Source: an uncultured delta proteobacterium
GTDB taxonomy: Bacteria > Myxococcota > Myxococcia > Myxococcales > 40CM-4-68-19
DNA length: 64,000 nt
Direction of reading: 5' to 3'
Assembly: GCA_903911145.1 (NCBI GenBank)
Contig: CAIWCD010000031.1
Location: 114,495 to 178,494 of the forward strand
How positions within the stretch are numbered: the first letter of the stretch is position 1; the number at the start of each line of letters is the position of its first letter. The position numbers and the translations under genes were made by a program. Shown here piece after piece: positions 42,939-52,038 of the stretch. Under the pieces are notes generated by a model. It ran no database searches and was not told where the DNA came from. It worked only from the letters and a program-made list of their open reading frames with translations.

Positions 42939-43376
42939 ATGAGCAGCATATCCAGCGTCAGCGGCAATGACTTCTTCGGCGGCATGTCGGCCCTCAACCA
43001 GCTCGTAGGTGCGGGCGGCGCCTCGCAGTCGGGCCCAGGCGACGCGGCCTCGGCACTCGGCAGCAGCGCGGGCGGCGATCCTTCAATGTCGAAGGCGGCG
43101 CAGTTCATGAGCAAGCTGCAGGAGATGGAGAAGAGCAATCCTGCCCAGGCGAAGCAGTTGCTGACCGAGCTGGCGAAGAAATTTCGCAGCGAGGCGGCGC
43201 AGCCTGGCGGTGCGAGCGCGGCCAAGGGGCAGCTCGCCGATATGCTGCAGAAGGCTGCCGATACCGGCGACCTCTCGGCGCTCAAGAGCGCGGTGCAGAA
43301 TGGCGGAGGCGAGGGTGCCATGCGAGGCGCGGCTGCCTATGCGCATACGATGGCTGTGACCAAGGCCTCGTGGTGA
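42939..43376 (+). CDS. Small helical protein of unknown function
   Basis: Protein of 145 aa with no recognised domain. Gly/Ser-rich N-terminus (SALNQLVGAGGASQSGPGD), then amphipathic helices: MSKAAQFMSKLQEMEKSNPA, KQLLTELAKKFRSEAA and QLADMLQKAADTGDLSALKSA. No signal peptide or membrane segment. AAGGA lies eight bases before the ATG. Its stop overlaps the start of the ApbE gene by four to seven bases, so it is translated with it, and it may be a partner or a secreted or surface-presented component. The preceding 218-bp gap has an AT-rich patch (AAAATATATATC) that is a likely promoter area. Confidence 0.7.
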   Translation: MSSISSVSGNDFFGGMSALNQLVGAGGASQSGPGDAASALGSSAGGDPSMSKAAQFMSKLQEMEKSNPAQAKQLLTELAKKFRSEAAQPGGASAAKGQLADMLQKAADTGDLSALKSAVQNGGGEGAMRGAAAYAHTMAVTKASW

Positions 43377-44326
43377 CGCGAGACGCTTCGTCTCGCCTGT
43401 CGTTCCGGGCGATGGGAAGCGAGATTCGCGTTGCGGTCGAATCGACCGCTGCAGCAGGCTCCGCGCGGCTCAGCGACGTTCCCGCCTGGTTTGATGCGTG
43501 GGAGCGTTGCCTGAGCCGGTTTGTTCCGGAGAGCGAGCTATGCGCGCTCAATCGCGCCGGCTCAAGCGGGATGCGGGTCAGCGATACGCTCTGGGACGTG
43601 GTTCATGCCGCGGTCGCTGCCGCCGAGGCCACCAGCGGAATGGTGACTGCGACGATCCTGCCCGACCTGGAAGCGGCTGGTTATGATCGCACCTTCGAGG
43701 TGATTCAAGACGCGGATATCCGTGCCACGGCGGCGCTGGTATCGCCGCGTGCGCAAGACGCATATCGCTCGATTACCTTGAACCAGGCCGACCATATGAT
43801 CTCGATGCCGGCCGGTATTCGATTGGATCTCGGCGGGATCGCGAAGGGCTGGGCCGCGGATCGCGCCGCATCGGTATTGGCCGCGATGGGCCCCGCGCAG
43901 GTGAATGCGGGCGGGGATATCGCTCTGAGCGGGCCGCGCGCGAATGGCTTGCCGTGGCAGATTGCGGTGGCCTCGCCGACGCTGCCCGAAGAGATCCTCG
44001 GCGTGCTCGAGCTTGCGCAGGGCGGCGTCGCGACGTCGAGCCGCCACTATCGCAAGTGGCAGCAGGGCGACGTCTGGCAGCACCACTTGATCGATCCGAC
44101 GACGGGACGTCCCGCGCAGAGCGATGTTCTCAGCGCGACCGTGGTGGGGCCGAGCGCGATGGTCGCTGAGGTCGCAGCGAAGCACGCGCTGCTGCTCGGC
44201 AGTGGTCGTGCATTGGAATGGGTGGACGCGCACGAGTCGCTCGCCGCGCTGCTGGTGCTCGAAGATGGAACCCTGCTCGAGAGCGCGAGGATGCGCCAGC
44301 TCTGGAGTTCCGCGCTTGCGCTCTGA
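43370..44326 (+). CDS. apbE: FAD:protein FMN transferase (ApbE)
   Basis: ApbE enzyme of 318 aa that links FMN covalently to Thr/Ser of target flavoproteins, using Mg-FAD. Landmarks: FRAMGSEIRVAVES, DAWERCLSRFVPESELCALN, MPAGIRLDLGGIAKGWAADRA, VNAGGDIALSG, GGVATSSRHYRKW, HHLIDPTTGRPA and SAMVAEVAAKHALLLG. Start is GTG-GTG; the second GTG gives the four-base overlap GTGA with the upstream stop. No signal peptide or lipobox was seen, unlike many ApbE proteins. A target with the D-x-x-S/T-G-A-S/T motif was not found next to it. Confidence 0.9.
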   Translation: MVTRDASSRLSFRAMGSEIRVAVESTAAAGSARLSDVPAWFDAWERCLSRFVPESELCALNRAGSSGMRVSDTLWDVVHAAVAAAEATSGMVTATILPDLEAAGYDRTFEVIQDADIRATAALVSPRAQDAYRSITLNQADHMISMPAGIRLDLGGIAKGWAADRAASVLAAMGPAQVNAGGDIALSGPRANGLPWQIAVASPTLPEEILGVLELAQGGVATSSRHYRKWQQGDVWQHHLIDPTTGRPAQSDVLSATVVGPSAMVAEVAAKHALLLGSGRALEWVDAHESLAALLVLEDGTLLESARMRQLWSSALAL

Positions 44327-44445
44327 ACATCGGTCGCACTCAGGCAGCTGACGCTCCCACCCTTCCGCGATTGAGCGAATGCAGGCAAGCAGGAGCAACA
44401 ACGAGCGCGCGTGCAGATGAGTCATGCGCAGGAGCGGAAACTTTT

Positions 44446-44865
44446 ATGGCCTTATCTCGGCGGGAACTGCTCGTGCTCGGTGGCAGTGCGTGCGCGGCGA
44501 CGATGCTCGGGTGCGGGAGTCTGCTTCCTTCGATGCTCGATGCCGGCATGGCCAGCGCGCTTGCAGTCGGCGCGCTGCGGGCCGTCTCCGGGTATCCGGT
44601 TGCGGTTGGGCATGACGCCGGCGGGTACTACGCGATCTCCCTGATCTGCACGCACGCGGGCTGCGACATGGGCGTCGACGGACAGGTGTCCTCTGCGGGT
44701 GTCCTCTGCAGTTGCCACGGCAGCGTCTTCGACGTGAATGGAGCCGTCATGCGCGGGCCCGCCGGCACTGGTCTCGACCATTACGCAGTGTCGATCGACG
44801 CCGGAGGCAAACTGATTGTTCACGGCGATCAAATGGTGAGCGCAACGACACGCACTGCTGCGTAG
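44446..44865 (+). CDS. Rieske [2Fe-2S] lipoprotein, Tat-type leader
   Basis: Rieske iron-sulfur protein of 139 aa. Cluster ligands are complete: C68-T-H70 and C88-S-C-H91, with Cys73 and Cys90 placed for the supporting disulfide. The leader LSRRELLVLGGSACAATMLGC carries a twin-arginine motif and a lipobox with Cys23, so it should be exported folded and lipid-anchored. It may be part of a small quinol- or cytochrome-linked electron relay, since ApbE precedes it by 119 bp. No cytochrome b or bc1 subunits lie nearby. Confidence 0.87.
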   Translation: MALSRRELLVLGGSACAATMLGCGSLLPSMLDAGMASALAVGALRAVSGYPVAVGHDAGGYYAISLICTHAGCDMGVDGQVSSAGVLCSCHGSVFDVNGAVMRGPAGTGLDHYAVSIDAGGKLIVHGDQMVSATTRTAA

Positions 44866-44951
44866 CGAGCTCTTCCCCTGTTCGCCGATCGACGCGGGAA
44901 TTGATTGCCTCGTGCAACCGCCCGCGCGTTGGCTTGTGTAGAGTCCGCCGC

Positions 44952-47453
44952 GTGACCCAGATCTCCCGCCGCGTCTCCCGCGCGCTGTTCTGCGCGCTCC
45001 TCTTCTGCCTCACTGCGCCCGTCGTCGCCGCGCCCCGCTGGGCCGCAGAGCCAGATCGCCTCGACGGAACCAGCCACGTCTTCACCTGCCAGGGCGAGGG
45101 CAAGAGCGAGGATGACGCGCTCGCTGCTGCGCTCGGCATCTGCAACGACAAGATCTGCAAGGTCTGCGGCGTCGAGGTGGAATCGGTCGTCGAGACGAAG
45201 GAAACGCTCACGGGCGTCGATCTCCAGCGCAAGGTCATCGAGCGCTGCCACCGCGTTCGCCGCGCCGACACGCAGCCGCGCTTCAAGTCGAACGAGTGCG
45301 GTCCCGACGGCTGCCAGTCGTGGATTCAGGTGCTCTATACGAAGGCCGACGAGGAGGCCGAGTGCCCGCGCTACCAGAAGGAGAACTTCGCCGATCCCGC
45401 CGCGTGCGAGGCCGACATCCAGGCCTTCCGCAAGCTCGAGGGGCGCGACGCTGCGAGTTTCCACAAGCGCACAGCGCTCCTCGATGCGGCGCTCGTGCAT
45501 TGCGACAAGATCGACGTGCGGCCCACGCCCGCCATCCTCGCGCTCAACGAGAAGCTGCTCGCGGGGCTTGATCAGTTCGAGTTCACCGACAAGCACAAGC
45601 AGAAGCTCGCCGACGAGACGGAGTGGATGGTCCGCGGCGACGATCACGGCTTCGGCCGCACCGCGCGCGAGGAGGCGGTGGACGAGTTTCGTCCGCTCTG
45701 GGCCTGGTATCTGACCAGCGATCCAGCGATGCGGCAGGAGTTTGCGGAGAGCAAGCAGCTCACCGATCGCATCAAGCTCGTGCGCGATCTCGTCGCCAAC
45801 AAGGAGCGCGTCGTCACCGTCCTCGAGGCGGGGCTCGCCGACGATCGCGACAGCGAGGCGGGCGTCGCCCGCATCCTCGCGGCCTTCAAGGCGGCGCCGC
45901 TCGGTGGCCAGTACGGTGCGCCCGATGTGCACTTCGCGATCCTCGATCCGCTCTCCCGCCTGCACACCAGCACGCAGGCCATCCAGTCGTGGCTGCGCGC
46001 GGCCTATCCTCCCGGCGCGATCGTCGGCAACGACGATCACGTGAAGGAGATCGGCCATCTCTTCACCGCGGATGGTCGCATCAGCCCCGATGAGTGGAAC
46101 TGGGCGGTGGGAACCACGCGCGCGGGAGGCTGCATCTACTGCACGCGCATGCTCATCGCGGTGCGCGATCACGGCACTCCCGAGGCGCGCGTTGCGCACT
46201 TCATCGAGGCGCAAGCCGCCATCGCCGAGACGATGCACAAGGGCGTTGCCCCCGGGCCGAAGGAGTTTCTCTATGCCTTCAAACAGCTCCAGCCGCGCGG
46301 CGATCCTGGCTTCGTCATCGCGCTCGAGTCGCGCCTGCCCGAGAGCGCCAGGCCGCGCTACGACTGGCCGTTTCTGCTCGAGATGATCCACGCGATGAGC
46401 GACACGCAGGCCGACGCGGACCAGGCGACCCTGCTCAAGCGCGCTGTGGACGAGGCGGCGAAGAGTCCAGCGTCCGGCGAAGACGAGAGCTCGTGCGAGG
46501 CGTTCGAGGGACAGGTCAAGGCGCTCGAGGAAGCGCGCGCGCCCGCGCTGGGCCTGAACGAGCGCATCTGCCGCTGTCTTGTTGGTCCGCAGGCGAAGCT
46601 CGATCGATCGCGCAAGTCGGAGTTGCTCGAGCGAGCGCTGTCGCAGCGGCTTTCGTGCGTGCGCGCAGCCGGCGACGAGTCGGCCGCGAAGCAGAGTCCC
46701 TGGAGATCGGTGCCGCTGGCGTTCGCGAAGCCGCCGGCTGCGACGAGTGCGGGCGAGAGCAACTGTGGCATGCACGAGCTCAAGCCGCCGCGTCTGGTGC
46801 AGGACGGTTCGGTGCTCTGGCTGACGTGGCCGCTCGAGGCCGACGACTTCATCTGCACGCGCAAGACGAAGACGCTGCTCTCGCTCTCCATCGAGGCGGC
46901 CGGCGCGAACGGCGTGTTCCACGAGTACAAGAAGGAGACGCTGCAGAGTTCGCAGGTCCGCGAAGGGGTCTGGGCCTCCGATGTCTGCCACCGCGAAGCG
47001 CTGCGGGACACCACCCAGGTGCGTCTCACGCTGACCGCGCCAGGCGCGCTCGCGCCGCTCTCCTGGACCTCCGCTCCGATTCCCTTCAGCTGCCCTTGCG
47101 AGCGGACAGGCCGCCTGTCGCTCACGCTGCGTGCCGCGGGAGATGAGATCGTTCTCGAGAGCAAGCCCGATGCGGAGCTTTCGGCCTGTCTCGCGAAGCA
47201 GAGCGGCGCGTCGATCGAGGCGCGGCTGCACGCAGGCAAGACGGCCGAGGAGGCGTGGACGGCGCTGGCGCCGATCGCGGTGCTGCGCGGGATCGAGGCG
47301 GGAGGGCCACGTCGCCTCACCCTCTCGCGAAACAAGCTCTGCGCGCAGGGCGTGCGCAGCCTGAACGCCGATCTCTGGTCTGTCGGCGAGCTCAAGGAGC
47401 TCAGCGGTACACGCGCCGCGGATCTGAATTTCGAGTGCGGCGTGAAGAAGTAG
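44952..47453 (+). CDS. Large secreted protein of unknown function
   Basis: Exported protein of 833 aa starting at GTG, with a signal peptide (cut near VVAAP). No family recognised. The N-terminus shows repeated Cys pairs (ICNDKICKVCGVEVES, CHRVRR, NECGPDGCQSW, CPRYQK), and the C-terminus has a Cys-Pro-Cys (FSCPCERTG) and NFECGVKK. The middle is helical and rich in charged residues, with an EF-like segment FTADGRISPDEWNWAVG and a Cys pair in GCIYCTRM. Many Cys suggest disulfides in the periplasm or outside. Possible zinc or heme roles are not supported by CXXCH. Confidence 0.72.
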   Translation: MTQISRRVSRALFCALLFCLTAPVVAAPRWAAEPDRLDGTSHVFTCQGEGKSEDDALAAALGICNDKICKVCGVEVESVVETKETLTGVDLQRKVIERCHRVRRADTQPRFKSNECGPDGCQSWIQVLYTKADEEAECPRYQKENFADPAACEADIQAFRKLEGRDAASFHKRTALLDAALVHCDKIDVRPTPAILALNEKLLAGLDQFEFTDKHKQKLADETEWMVRGDDHGFGRTAREEAVDEFRPLWAWYLTSDPAMRQEFAESKQLTDRIKLVRDLVANKERVVTVLEAGLADDRDSEAGVARILAAFKAAPLGGQYGAPDVHFAILDPLSRLHTSTQAIQSWLRAAYPPGAIVGNDDHVKEIGHLFTADGRISPDEWNWAVGTTRAGGCIYCTRMLIAVRDHGTPEARVAHFIEAQAAIAETMHKGVAPGPKEFLYAFKQLQPRGDPGFVIALESRLPESARPRYDWPFLLEMIHAMSDTQADADQATLLKRAVDEAAKSPASGEDESSCEAFEGQVKALEEARAPALGLNERICRCLVGPQAKLDRSRKSELLERALSQRLSCVRAAGDESAAKQSPWRSVPLAFAKPPAATSAGESNCGMHELKPPRLVQDGSVLWLTWPLEADDFICTRKTKTLLSLSIEAAGANGVFHEYKKETLQSSQVREGVWASDVCHREALRDTTQVRLTLTAPGALAPLSWTSAPIPFSCPCERTGRLSLTLRAAGDEIVLESKPDAELSACLAKQSGASIEARLHAGKTAEEAWTALAPIAVLRGIEAGGPRRLTLSRNKLCAQGVRSLNADLWSVGELKELSGTRAADLNFECGVKK

Positions 47454-47525
47454 TCGCGATCGACACAACGCACGCGGACCGCACTGGGAGCGGCCGCGCG
47501 CGTCTTCGCGAAATGAAAACGGACT

Positions 47526-48737
47526 CTAGCTCAGCGAGCGGACGAGGTCGGTCCACTGCTGCATCGACGCGCCCGTGAGCGCGAACGGCTTGCACTCGAA
47601 CTGCCAGCCATCCTTCTCGTCGCTCATGCAGAGATCGATCTTCGCCCATAGGCGCAGCGCGGTCGGCGCCTGCCCGATCTCCATCTCGACGATCTGCTTC
47701 TCGAGCAGCGGCTCGTGCCCCTTCATCACCCAGCCGTTGGGCCCGATGCCGATGAGATGGTACGGGCCGCTCTTGCGCGCGCCGAGCCGCATCACGCGCA
47801 GATCGGCGGGCTGGAAGCCATCGAGCAGCGCGCTCTGCGGACCGAGCAGCGCCGATTTGGTCGGACCGCCGTTCGTCTCGCTGGCGAACGAGGTGATGAG
47901 TTCGGGGATCTGCGGGAGCATCGCGGCGATCGCGGAGCACTCGGTCGCGGTGAGCTGCGGAATGGTCGCGAGCTGTCCTGCGGAGACGAGCGGATTGGAC
48001 TGCATGAGGTCGTTCACCCGATCGCTGATGGCAACGAGCTCGATGAACGGCGCGAACTCGCTCGGCTCATCGGGCTGGTGGTGCATCCCGATCGCCTCGA
48101 GCAGCACGGCCGGGAGATTCCAGCGGGCAGCGAGCGCGAGGCCAAGCTGGGTGTGGCAATTCTCGATCGTGTTCGCCCAGAACGCTTCGCTGCGCGCGGG
48201 TGCGTTCGGATCCTGCGCGAGCATCTCTTCGATCGAGCCGATGGCGATGAGCCAGCCGAAGTCGTGCAGCAGACCCGCAGTCGACGCGAGCTCGACCGGC
48301 AGTCTGCGAAGCGTCGCGAGGTGCTGGCAGACAGCGGAGCTGGCGATGCTGCGCTCCCAGGCCTGGCGGCGCAGCGGTGCGAGCGGACCCGCGGCGCGGA
48401 CGATGCCGCTCAACCCCGAGACGAGCGCGAGCCGCATGATCTGCTGCGCACCGACGCGTCCGACGGCCTGGCGTGGCGAGGTGATGTTGCCGCGCCCGAA
48501 GAAGGCCGAGTTCGCGCAGCGAAGCACATCGGCCACCAGCGCGGCGTCCTTCGAGATGATCGTCAGCACATCCTCGAGGCCGTAGTTCTCCTCGCTGACC
48601 AGCTTGCGCAGGGCGAGCGCCACCGACGGATACGGAGGAATCCGCAGCGTTCCCTGCTCGAGACGCTCCATCAGCGTGCGCTCAAGCTCCGCCGAGTTGT
48701 TCCAACGGTCAGCTGACCCACTCTGTGTGCTTGCCAT
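47526..48737 (-). CDS. HDOD domain signalling protein with PilZ-like end
   Basis: HDOD protein of 403 aa, a degenerate HD-fold signalling domain: RIPPYPSVALALRKLVSEENYGLEDVLTII, KDAALVADVLRCANSAFFG, QAVGRVGAQQIMRLALV, and the HD-like STAGLLHDFGWLIAIG with EAIGMHHQPDEPSE. The last 80 residues (RKSGPYHLIGIGPNGWVMKGHEPL, LWAKIDLCMSDEKDG) look like a PilZ-type c-di-GMP-binding barrel. Such proteins regulate motility or development. GGGAGG lies close before the ATG. Divergent from the serpin gene by 168 bp. Confidence 0.83.
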   Translation of the reverse strand: MASTQSGSADRWNNSAELERTLMERLEQGTLRIPPYPSVALALRKLVSEENYGLEDVLTIISKDAALVADVLRCANSAFFGRGNITSPRQAVGRVGAQQIMRLALVSGLSGIVRAAGPLAPLRRQAWERSIASSAVCQHLATLRRLPVELASTAGLLHDFGWLIAIGSIEEMLAQDPNAPARSEAFWANTIENCHTQLGLALAARWNLPAVLLEAIGMHHQPDEPSEFAPFIELVAISDRVNDLMQSNPLVSAGQLATIPQLTATECSAIAAMLPQIPELITSFASETNGGPTKSALLGPQSALLDGFQPADLRVMRLGARKSGPYHLIGIGPNGWVMKGHEPLLEKQIVEMEIGQAPTALRLWAKIDLCMSDEKDGWQFECKPFALTGASMQQWTDLVRSLS

Positions 48738-48905
48738 CACAGACCTCCCAAAGAGGTCACCATAGCGAGGCGATCGCAATGGTGCCAGTGGCGAGATCGC
48801 TTTTCTTCCCTCGTGATCGAGAACAATCGACACGTTGGTTTGCCCAACTTGCCCACGTCGCGTTCCTTTCCAGCGCAACGTAGACAAACTCAAGCGGGAG
48901 CGACC

Positions 48906-50228
48906 ATGTCTCAACTGCGTCCTTCGAATCCTCGCCAGCTCCACTCCTCATCGCGCCTTGCGGCACTGCTGCTCTCTGCCGCATCGGCGGCGACGCTCTC
49001 TCTTGCGTGCGGCAGCGGCGCGGTGCAGCCGGGAGGAAAGCTCGTCCAGTCGAACCTCGCGCGCGCGGCCGCCTCCAGCGCGCCCGCAGATGATGTGACC
49101 AGGCAGTCACAAGATGATTCGACCTTCGCCTGCGACCTCTACGCGCAGCTCGCGACCAAACCGGGCAACCTCTTTTTCTCGCCCTACAGCATCTCGTCGG
49201 CGCTGGCGATGACGTCGGCGGGCGCGGCCGGCTCGACCGAGACGGTGATCGCGAGCGCGCTCGACTTCTCGATGCCGGCGCCGCGCGTGCACGCCGCCTT
49301 CAATGCGCTCGACCAGGCGCTCGCGAGCCGCGCCCAGGCCGGCACCAGCGTTCACAACGGCCCGTTCGAGCTGAACATCGCCAACGCGCTCTGGGCGCAG
49401 ACGGGAATGACGCTCGAGAAGCCGTTCCTCGATACGCTCGCAGCGGATTACGGCGCAGGCGTCCACCTCGAGCCGTTCGCGGCCAGCCCCGAGCCTGCGC
49501 GCGCCGACATCAACGCCTGGGTCAGCGATCACACCAGCGGCCGCATCCCTGAACTGCTCCGGGCCGGGGAGATCACCAGCGACACCCGCTTCGTGCTCAC
49601 CAACGCGGTGGACTTCAACGGCTCCTGGGCGATCCCATTCGTCAAGGCGAATACGCAGGCGGCCACGTTCCACAAGCTCGATGGCTCGACCGAGAGCGTG
49701 CAGATGATGCAGCAGACCTACGAGGGCTTCGCCGTGAAGGGCGCGGGCTTCACGGTCGCGGAGCTGCCCTATTCGAATCCCGATCTGACGCTGACGTTGA
49801 TCGTTCCCGACGAGGGCCAGTTCGCCGCCGTCGAGGCGCTCTTGAGCGGGACGTTCCTCGCCGCGCAGCTCGCCGCCGAGACGCCGTCCGAGATCACGCT
49901 CGGGTTGCCGAAGTTCACCGCGAGCACGCAGGCGAGCCTGAAGGATTCGCTGACCGCGCTGGGCATGGGCGAGGCGTTCACCGCCAGCGCAGATTTCTCC
50001 GGCATCGACGGTGCGCACGACATCCAGATCGGCGACGTGATCCACCAGGCCAACGTGACCATCGATGAGAACGGCACGCAGGCCGCGGCAGCGACGGCCG
50101 TGATCGGCGTCGGAAGCTCTGCGCCGGGGAACCAGGTCGCGCTGGCCATCGACCGCCCGTTCATCCTCGCGCTGCGCGATGTACCGACCGGCGCGGTCCT
50201 CTTCCTCGGCCGCATCGTCGCGCCCTAG
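48906..50228 (+). CDS. Serpin-family lipoprotein with inhibitory hinge
   Basis: Serpin of 440 aa, a fold usual in eukaryotes and scattered in bacteria. Seen: NLFFSPYSISSALAMTSAGAAGSTE, NIANALWAQTGM, VLTNAVDFNGSWAIPF, LTLTLIVPDEG, and the hinge DENGTQAAAATAVIG, which has Gly at P15, Thr at P14 and four Ala at P12-P9 as in inhibitory members. The reactive loop after it reads VGSSAPGN, so the scissile bond is probably Ser-Ser, pointing to a small-residue (elastase/subtilisin-like) protease. A signal peptide with lipobox SLAC anchors it to a membrane. Target protease unknown. Confidence 0.9.
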   Translation: MSQLRPSNPRQLHSSSRLAALLLSAASAATLSLACGSGAVQPGGKLVQSNLARAAASSAPADDVTRQSQDDSTFACDLYAQLATKPGNLFFSPYSISSALAMTSAGAAGSTETVIASALDFSMPAPRVHAAFNALDQALASRAQAGTSVHNGPFELNIANALWAQTGMTLEKPFLDTLAADYGAGVHLEPFAASPEPARADINAWVSDHTSGRIPELLRAGEITSDTRFVLTNAVDFNGSWAIPFVKANTQAATFHKLDGSTESVQMMQQTYEGFAVKGAGFTVAELPYSNPDLTLTLIVPDEGQFAAVEALLSGTFLAAQLAAETPSEITLGLPKFTASTQASLKDSLTALGMGEAFTASADFSGIDGAHDIQIGDVIHQANVTIDENGTQAAAATAVIGVGSSAPGNQVALAIDRPFILALRDVPTGAVLFLGRIVAP

Positions 50229-50250
50229 CAGCACGCTTCACTCTGCACCC

Positions 50251-50280
50251 GGGCTGCGCCGCGACGTGCGTGCGCAGCCC
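50251..50280. terminator. Bidirectional terminator hairpin
   Basis: A 9-bp stem GGGCTGCGC / GCGCAGCCC with a 12-base loop lies between the convergent serpin and L,D-transpeptidase-like genes. There is no U-run on either side, so the strength is uncertain; it may block read-through both ways. Confidence 0.5.
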
Positions 50281-50282
50281 AC

Positions 50283-50945
50283 TCAATCCTCGCGCGCTCC
50301 CCTGGCCTCGTCGTTCGCGCCCAACGCGACGACGAGGCTTCCGCCGCGGATCTCGTCGATGATCGCGCTGGCGACGAGCGGGTCGAGCGCGGGGCAGCCA
50401 TAGCTTCTGCCGAGCCGCCCGTGACGAAGCCCGAACGATTCGCTCACGTAGTCGGCCGCGTGGAAGACGATGTCCCGCTCGCGCGCGCGGTCGTTGATGC
50501 CCTTCTCGAGCCCGTCGATCCGCAGCGAGTAGCCGTGCGCGCCCTGGTAGGTCTCGGCGGTGCGGAAGAGTCCGAGGCTGGTCCGATGGCTCTGCGGACG
50601 ATTTCCAAATCTATCCGCGATGAGCTCGCCCGACCCGCGTCCATGCGCGACCCGTTCGCTGAAGAGCACCGCGCCGCTTTCGGGATCGAGCACCCAGAGC
50701 CGCTTCTGCGTCGACGGCAGCGAGTAGTCGATCACGGTGAGGCGCGGGCGAGACACCAGCTTCTCGTCGCGCGCTCGCTGGTAGGCGCCCAGAGCGAACG
50801 CGAGCGCCTGCGCGCCCAGCCCGGGCACGTGGAACGCCGTGGCCGCAGCGAGCATCGGCCTCGCGCCGTCGGCCCGCGCGACCGGGCAATCGATCGCGAA
50901 CAGCACGAATGCAAGCAGCGAGGCCAGGGTCGATTTCAAGCGCAT
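50283..50945 (-). CDS. Murein L,D-transpeptidase-like protein
   Basis: Exported protein of 220 aa (signal peptide cut near ARADG). The C-terminal half has VIDYSLPSTQKRLWVLDPESG, GRGSGELIADRFGNRPQSHRTSLGLF and the catalytic segment FHAADYVSESFGLRHGRLGRSYGCPALD, with Cys in an S-x-G-C-P form, and SLVVALGAND after it. This fits the murein L,D-transpeptidase catalytic-domain family (PF13645 type). Expected role: peptidoglycan cross-linking or attachment of proteins to the wall. Convergent with the serpin gene. Confidence 0.78.
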   Translation of the reverse strand: MRLKSTLASLLAFVLFAIDCPVARADGARPMLAAATAFHVPGLGAQALAFALGAYQRARDEKLVSRPRLTVIDYSLPSTQKRLWVLDPESGAVLFSERVAHGRGSGELIADRFGNRPQSHRTSLGLFRTAETYQGAHGYSLRIDGLEKGINDRARERDIVFHAADYVSESFGLRHGRLGRSYGCPALDPLVASAIIDEIRGGSLVVALGANDEARGARED

Positions 50946-51201
50946 CTCCAGATTGTAAGAGCGCCGCGCCGCGATGCTCGCCTGATCCGCTTCCTCCTCT
51001 CGTGCACCGCTTGCGCGGATCGGGCGCTTTGCCCGCGCGATCGCAAGCTCTGCGCTCCTGCACCGTGCTTCCGAGACGCACTCCCTCTGAGACCACGAAT
51101 CATCGCTGGCATATGCCTTGCGGCAATCTGGATGGTGGCGTGCTCGTGGCGCTGTGCAAGCCGGAATGCGGATCGCAAAGGGTCCGAGGAGGGAGCGCGC
51201 C

Positions 51202-52032
51202 GTGAGCGACTACACAGCACCCGGCGGTCGACCGCCGCCTCTCGTGCCGCACCCGAGCGAGTGGCCGATGAGCCTGCGCTATGCGCTGGTCGGTGGTCTG
51301 CTTGCCCTCGGCGCTCCTGCAGGATGGGCCATCCTCCGCTGGGCAGGTGGTGCCCACCTCTCCGAGGAGATCTCGAGCGGGCTGTACGCCTATCTGCTCG
51401 TCGGAACGACCGTCGCGTTTTCGGCCTTCGGTGCGCTGCTCGGACTCGTCGCCGATCAGCTCATGCGCGCCAACGAGCGCCTCGAGCAGCTCAGCTCGAT
51501 CGACACGCTCACCGGCCTCTCCAACTTGCGCCGCTTCCGCTCCCGCCTCGACGGAGAGATGGCGCGCGTCGGCCGCACCGGCAGCGTTCTCTCGCTCATC
51601 CTCGTCGACCTCGATGAGTTCAAGTCCATCAACGATGCGCACGGCCACGCCATCGGCGATCTCGCGCTCGTTCATTGTGCAAACGTGCTCGTCAAAAGCA
51701 TGCGCCAGACCGACGAGGTCTGCCGCGTCGGCGGAGACGAGTTCGCCGTGCTCTGCCCCGATACCAACGCCGAGGGGGCGCGCGTGCTCGCGCAGCGCGC
51801 CCTCGAATCGCTCTCCCGAGATCCCTTCGCGCCCGAGCTGTACGTGACCGCCTCGTTCGGCATCGCCGAAGGAGGCAAAGGCGGCAACGTCGGCGTGCTC
51901 CATTCGCGCGCGGACGACGCGCTCTATGTCGCCAAGCGTTCGGGTCGCAATCGCGTCTGCGTCTCCGGCGCCGATAAGCGCCCGCCCTCCGATCCTCCTG
52001 CGTTTCGCGACGGCCAGGCGCGCGCGAATTAA
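51202..52032 (+). CDS. GGDEF diguanylate cyclase
   Basis: Membrane-bound c-di-GMP synthase of 276 aa. Two transmembrane helices (about 24-46 and 60-87: YALVGGLLALGAPAGWAIL and YLLVGTTVAFSAFGALLGLV) are followed by a GGDEF domain: SSIDTLTGLSNLRRFR, ILVDLDEFKSINDAHGHAIGD and an intact active-site VGGDEFAVL; SFGIAEGG and ADDALYVAKRSGRNRV complete it. No RxxD inhibitory site was seen in the expected place. Start at GTG, with GGAGGGAG upstream. The product would feed PilZ-type readers such as the HDOD protein of this window. Confidence 0.87.
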   Translation: MSDYTAPGGRPPPLVPHPSEWPMSLRYALVGGLLALGAPAGWAILRWAGGAHLSEEISSGLYAYLLVGTTVAFSAFGALLGLVADQLMRANERLEQLSSIDTLTGLSNLRRFRSRLDGEMARVGRTGSVLSLILVDLDEFKSINDAHGHAIGDLALVHCANVLVKSMRQTDEVCRVGGDEFAVLCPDTNAEGARVLAQRALESLSRDPFAPELYVTASFGIAEGGKGGNVGVLHSRADDALYVAKRSGRNRVCVSGADKRPPSDPPAFRDGQARAN

Positions 52033-52038
52033 CGGCGC

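Noticed and set aside
42776..43321. A 181-codon minus-strand open frame
   Set aside because: Shadow of the small helical protein, which has a proper ribosome site and an overlap with apbE.
43370..44326. ApbE flavinylation motif within neighbouring proteins
   Set aside because: TSGAT in the Ig-repeat protein at about 9.5 kb lacks the required upstream Asp and lies in a beta strand, and no match exists in the adjacent genes.
44829..47468. An 879-codon minus-strand open frame
   Set aside because: Antisense to the 833-aa secreted protein, which has a signal peptide and start; composition of the shadow is Arg/Leu/Glu-rich with no motif.
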